Positions 33,120-36,473 of a stretch of 36,473 bases of DNA are shown here, piece by piece. The notes below the pieces were generated by a model. It was not told the origin of the DNA. It did no database searches and saw only the letters and a program-made list of their open reading frames with translations. The stretch is from a virus. The stretch lies in IMG/VR virus record IMGVR_UViG_3300043409_003192, positions 1 to 36,473 of that record; one strand, written 5' to 3'. Numbering within the stretch: position 1 is the stretch's first letter; every line of letters starts with the position of its first letter. The translations under genes and the position numbers were made by a program.

Positions 33120-34345
33120 TGCCTAGATTAAATAGACAAAATATTGACCGAAAAACAAATAAACCCGAACCAACTCAGGTAGAAAGTCTCTACGGCGATC
33201 GTTTATTAAATCGTGCTACACAAACACGTCGAGATGATGATGTTATTAGAACACCTCGAAGAACAATGTTTGATGTTGATTATGCAATAAAATGGTTTAT
33301 TGAAAATGAAATACAACCACAAATAAAATCAAATCAAGAAATAATATCTGTCCCAATAATATTTGCAAATGGTGAGAAATGGGACAATGTACAACGATTG
33401 GGGTATTTGCGTGACGAAAAAGGAAAATTACAATCTCCAATGATTATGTTAAAGCGAAGCAGTGTAGCTGAACGTGATAATTATCGAACATTGGATGTGA
33501 ATTGGCCACAAGCAGGAAATCAAATAATTCATCGCACAAAATACAATGAACGGAATCGGTATGAAGATGAATTATTTCCAATACCAAATCTAGTACCAGC
33601 AAATTCAAACAAAGTCTATTTAATTGATATACCAAAATATGTTACGGTTGAATATGAAATGATGTTGTGGTGTGATTTTACAACACAAATGAATAATTTA
33701 GTTGATCAAATATTACCGTATGGTAGATTTGCATGGGGCAATGAAGCAAATAAATTTGCAACGTCTATTGGTTCAATTAGTTTTGAAACTGTTAATACGG
33801 TTGGAGAAGATCGATTAGTTCGATCAACAATTCCATTAACCGTGCAAGCAACATTGCTAGCCGGACAAGAAGCTCGACTGGATACAATAAAAAAAATGTA
33901 TTCAGTTAAAAAAATATCATATGATACCGTTGTTGATGTTGGCAACTTAAATATATTTTCCACTACAACAATTCCACAAGCTATATTACAACAGAGTTCA
34001 CAAGTTATATCAGGTGGATCTGTAGTCGTTTCTGGAGGTGGATCTTCTACTACGATTAATGCAGCTATCATGTTATATTTAATAAATTTAACAGAAAAAA
34101 CTGGCCTATATGTATCCGGAACTACCATAACAATAAATGCATTTGCGGCAATTAATCCAAACAATTTAACTGTAGCAACCGTAAATGAATTTGATATATA
34201 CATTAACGGCCAATACATTGATAAAGCTATATATACATGGACTCCTAGTGATGTAGCAACCCAAACCATCACGTTTAATACTGCCTTGTTAGGATATGGT
34301 ATAGATCCTACCGACATGGTAATTATTAAAGGGAGATGGCAATAA
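33119..34345 (+). CDS. Tail-completion/sheath-terminator (gp15-like) with extra C-terminal domain
   Basis: In this 408-residue protein, residues 1-285 look like the T4 gp15/gp3 tail-terminator family. The best stretch is YGRFAWGNEANKFATSIGSI (about 200-219), then VGEDRLVRSTIPLTVQATLL (about 228-247), matching the usual 'Fw......F...i.s.....e...geeRivRstf.lxvxgyl' layout. A Gly/Ser linker (about 298-312) leads to a separate beta domain (313-408) ending DIYINGQYIDKAIYTWTPSD and MVIIKGRW. That domain resembles small display or fibre modules, which makes the protein longer than T4 gp15 (272 residues). It follows the gp14-like gene by a TAATG overlap and is coupled in the same way to the fibre gene downstream. 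Confidence 0.55.
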   Translation: MPRLNRQNIDRKTNKPEPTQVESLYGDRLLNRATQTRRDDDVIRTPRRTMFDVDYAIKWFIENEIQPQIKSNQEIISVPIIFANGEKWDNVQRLGYLRDEKGKLQSPMIMLKRSSVAERDNYRTLDVNWPQAGNQIIHRTKYNERNRYEDELFPIPNLVPANSNKVYLIDIPKYVTVEYEMMLWCDFTTQMNNLVDQILPYGRFAWGNEANKFATSIGSISFETVNTVGEDRLVRSTIPLTVQATLLAGQEARLDTIKKMYSVKKISYDTVVDVGNLNIFSTTTIPQAILQQSSQVISGGSVVVSGGGSSTTINAAIMLYLINLTEKTGLYVSGTTITINAFAAINPNNLTVATVNEFDIYINGQYIDKAIYTWTPSDVATQTITFNTALLGYGIDPTDMVIIKGRWQ

Positions 34346-36168
34346 TGAGACAGTTTAAACCTGGTCAATTACAAACAGGATCACTATATCCAATATCAGC
34401 AAGTTATGCACTTACAGCATCATATGCGTTAGCAGCTGGGATTGATACTGGATCATTAGTTACTACCGCGTCATTTAATGCATTCACTGCATCATACACA
34501 ACCGGATCATTTACAGGTTCATTTCGAGGTGATGGTTCTCAATTAACTGGAATTGTTTCTTCAAAATGGACTGGTTCAAATCCTATTTCCCGTCAAAGTG
34601 ATGTTGAGATTACCGGGTCACTGCGAGTACAAGGAAGCATCACCGGGTCTTTATTTGGAACCGCAAGTTGGGCTACAAATGCACAAACTGCTAGTTATGT
34701 TAATCCACTTAATCAAAATGTTATTATAACCGGCTCAGTATACTTAGCTACGCCGGGAGTAGCATCTGTATATTTTTCAGGATCGGCTGCCGCAAGTCAA
34801 TTGGTATGGAATGACACTGACGGAACACTAGACTTAGGTTTAAAGGGTGGTAACGTAACTTTACAAGTTGGTCAGGAACAAGTTTTAAGAGTAGTTAATA
34901 AAACAGCTACAAATATAAATTTATTAGAAGCTAATTATCAAGCGGTAAGGGTAACGGGTGCGCAAGGTCAGAGATTAAAAGTAGATTTAGCACAGGCAAC
35001 AAACGATGTATTAAGTGCTGAAACGATAGGACTTGTAACTGAAACAATAAACAACAACCAAGAGGGATTTATAACAACAAGCGGTTTAGTTAGGGGTATT
35101 AATACTACCGGGACATTGCAAGGTGAAACGTGGGCAGATGGTGATATTGTTTATCTAAGTCCAACAACAGCAGGTAATATTACCAATATTAAACCAACAG
35201 CACCTAATCATTTAATTATAATTGGATTTGTTGTATCAGCACACATAACACAAGGCTCTATATTTGTTAAAATAGATAATGGTTATGAATTAGATGAGTT
35301 ACACAATGTTAACATAACAACCGGATCACTTACAGCAGGACAGCTATTAGTTAGAAGCGGGAGTAATGCAACCGGTGTTTGGATTAATACAAATCAACTA
35401 ACCGGATCATATGGCTTAACTGGATCATTAACGGCTACATCATTTACTGGAAGTTTATCGGGTACAGCTTCGTCTGCTACTAGTGCATCATATGCCGTAT
35501 CATCGTCACTTGCAAATACAGCATCATATTACGAGGAAACAGATCCAGTATTCACTGCAATATCCGGGTCATTTGTTACTACATCGTCATTTAATACATT
35601 TACTAGTTCAATACAAGGACAAGTTAATTCATTAACCGCAGCAACATCAAGTTACACGTTAAATAGTGTTACCGCATCAATGTTAGCACCGTATGTATTA
35701 ACTTTACAAACCGCATCAATGACGGTGTTAAGTGCATCATATGCAGCAACAGCTTCATTTGTAACATCAAGTAACGTTGTAGGAACAGTAACATCAGCTT
35801 CATATGCATTAACAGCATCTTACCTAGAAGGTGGTGTAACAATTGACACCGGTTCTCTAGTTACCACTGCATCATTTAATGCATTTACCTCATCCTACGC
35901 CACCGGATCTTTTACTGGAAGTTTCACCGGTGATGGATCAGGCCTGACAGGAGTTGGAGCAGCAGAATACATTCGCAGAAGCGATTATACCGGATCTGCA
36001 GATCCAAACGTAAATTTACTATATTTAGGACAAGCACCTGCAGGTTCTTCAGAAGCAGCAACGGTTTGGAATATCGCAAGGCTGTCCATATCGTCATCAG
36101 GTGATACTTTAACACAATCAACATCTAGTGCTGCGTGGACCAATAGATACTCATATACATATTTATAA
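34345..36168 (+). CDS. Tail-fibre-like repeat protein
   Basis: This 607-residue Ser/Thr/Ala/Gly-rich protein is built of ASYALTASYA and TGSFTGSF units typical of myovirus fibre or virion appendage proteins. A 37-residue block beginning DTGSLVTTASFNAF occurs near both ends (about residues 34-69 and 501-536). The central part (about 165-320; VLRVVNKTATNINLLEANYQ, ADGDIVYLSPTTAGNITNIK) is a non-repetitive module seen in many phage fibres. I choose the ATG at 34345, which forms a TAATG overlap with the previous stop and has GGGAG 9 nt upstream; an in-frame ATG at 34336 would add three residues. No peptidase or chaperone domain is seen at the C-terminus. Receptor binding or capsid/tail decoration is likely. 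Confidence 0.7.
   Translation: MRQFKPGQLQTGSLYPISASYALTASYALAAGIDTGSLVTTASFNAFTASYTTGSFTGSFRGDGSQLTGIVSSKWTGSNPISRQSDVEITGSLRVQGSITGSLFGTASWATNAQTASYVNPLNQNVIITGSVYLATPGVASVYFSGSAAASQLVWNDTDGTLDLGLKGGNVTLQVGQEQVLRVVNKTATNINLLEANYQAVRVTGAQGQRLKVDLAQATNDVLSAETIGLVTETINNNQEGFITTSGLVRGINTTGTLQGETWADGDIVYLSPTTAGNITNIKPTAPNHLIIIGFVVSAHITQGSIFVKIDNGYELDELHNVNITTGSLTAGQLLVRSGSNATGVWINTNQLTGSYGLTGSLTATSFTGSLSGTASSATSASYAVSSSLANTASYYEETDPVFTAISGSFVTTSSFNTFTSSIQGQVNSLTAATSSYTLNSVTASMLAPYVLTLQTASMTVLSASYAATASFVTSSNVVGTVTSASYALTASYLEGGVTIDTGSLVTTASFNAFTSSYATGSFTGSFTGDGSGLTGVGAAEYIRRSDYTGSADPNVNLLYLGQAPAGSSEAATVWNIARLSISSSGDTLTQSTSSAAWTNRYSYTYL
36159..36167 (+). promoter_or_regulatory. Candidate late promoter ATATTTATA
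   Basis: The core TATTTATA at 36160-36167 overlaps the fibre stop codon and ends 16 nt before the ATG at 36183. AAAGGA follows as a ribosome site. Confidence 0.4.
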
Positions 36169-36182
36169 TAAAGGAATATGTT

Positions 36183-36473
36183 ATGCCAATTCAATCCACT
36201 AACCCAATTGTAGTAGACGGTGTTGAATACCCATACTATACTGTAAACCTAGCAATTTCTCCTATAGTTCGAGAAACTAGTGTAGGAGCAAGTGTTGCAA
36301 TGCGATTAACTCCGTACCGCGAAACTCCGGAAGGTGTTACTGATGTATTGCAAGGACATGATCGTCCTGTAGTTTATTTGGATGTATTTGAATCCGAGGA
36401 TATACCTGCAGAAACTGCAGCATATAATATACTTGGAACTATACAACAATTTATCATAGAAAAAGGACTATAA
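36183..36473 (+). CDS. Small unknown protein at window end
   Basis: This 96-residue protein is complete: its TAA is the last three bases of the window. It begins MPIQSTNPIVVDGVEYPYYT. The first half is beta-rich (VNLAISPIVRETSVGASVAM), and the C-terminal half is acidic with a final helix (NILGTIQQFIIEKGL). It is probably a virion-associated protein given its place after a fibre gene with its own candidate late promoter and AAAGGA 7 nt before the ATG. The family is not recognised. Confidence 0.6.
   Translation: MPIQSTNPIVVDGVEYPYYTVNLAISPIVRETSVGASVAMRLTPYRETPEGVTDVLQGHDRPVVYLDVFESEDIPAETAAYNILGTIQQFIIEKGL

Noticed and set aside
33706-34368. 220-codon open frame on the - strand
   Set aside because: It lies entirely opposite the gp15-like gene, has no candidate ribosome site or promoter, and its translation has a hydrophobic/Val-rich composition typical of an antisense shadow.

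Overview
This window is a block of late (virion) genes, all on the + strand, from a large tailed phage of the T4-like (contractile-tail myovirus) kind. The order of the head genes supports this: terminase large subunit (gp17-like), portal (gp20), two small unknowns, prohead protease (gp21), more unknowns, an acidic scaffold (gp22-like), major capsid protein (gp23), then candidate gp13/gp14/gp15-like neck and tail-completion proteins. The DNA is AT-rich. Three things point to a Bacteroidota host: most genes lack a Shine-Dalgarno sequence, one small protein carries a signal peptide of flavobacterial style, and a ribosomal protein S21 homologue has the C-terminal extension I remember from flavobacterial bS21. 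No tRNA, integrase, insertion sequence or CRISPR array was seen.

Layout. Positions 1-7251 hold baseplate and tail genes, including a very large gpI/LamG-type protein and two proteins sharing a C-terminal module. Positions 7248-12560 are a nucleic-acid island inserted between tail genes: a minimal kinase-like protein, a T7 endonuclease I-type resolvase, a DnaG/gp61-type primase with a degraded zinc finger, and a single polypeptide joining Mre11/SbcD/gp47 to Rad50/SbcC/gp46. Positions 12587-15607 are fibre-like virion proteins. Positions 15633-17705 encode a fusion of an NMNAT-like nucleotidyltransferase with an RNA-ligase-like domain. Positions 17755-19957 hold four unknowns: a Pro/Ala-repeat protein, a Cys-cluster protein and two small membrane proteins that could be lysis proteins. 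Positions 19959-36473 are the head, neck and fibre module, with bS21 and PhoH-like genes embedded in it.

Regulation. Short spacers carry a recurrent ATATTTATA(TAAAA) motif about 11-28 nt before start codons. It is the best candidate for the late promoter of this phage, and it reads as the reverse complement of the T4 late promoter TATAAATA. Three hairpin terminators are visible: before the LamG gene, after bS21, and after the capsid gene. Strong Shine-Dalgarno sequences are concentrated in the protease, scaffold, capsid and neck genes around the phage bS21 gene. This suggests that bS21 may adjust host ribosomes, whose anti-Shine-Dalgarno is normally hidden in Bacteroidota, towards phage structural mRNAs.

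The most notable items are bS21 together with the Shine-Dalgarno pattern, the fused Mre11-Rad50 protein, the NMNAT-ligase fusion, the zinc-less primase, the minimal kinase-like protein, and the promoter and leader architecture.
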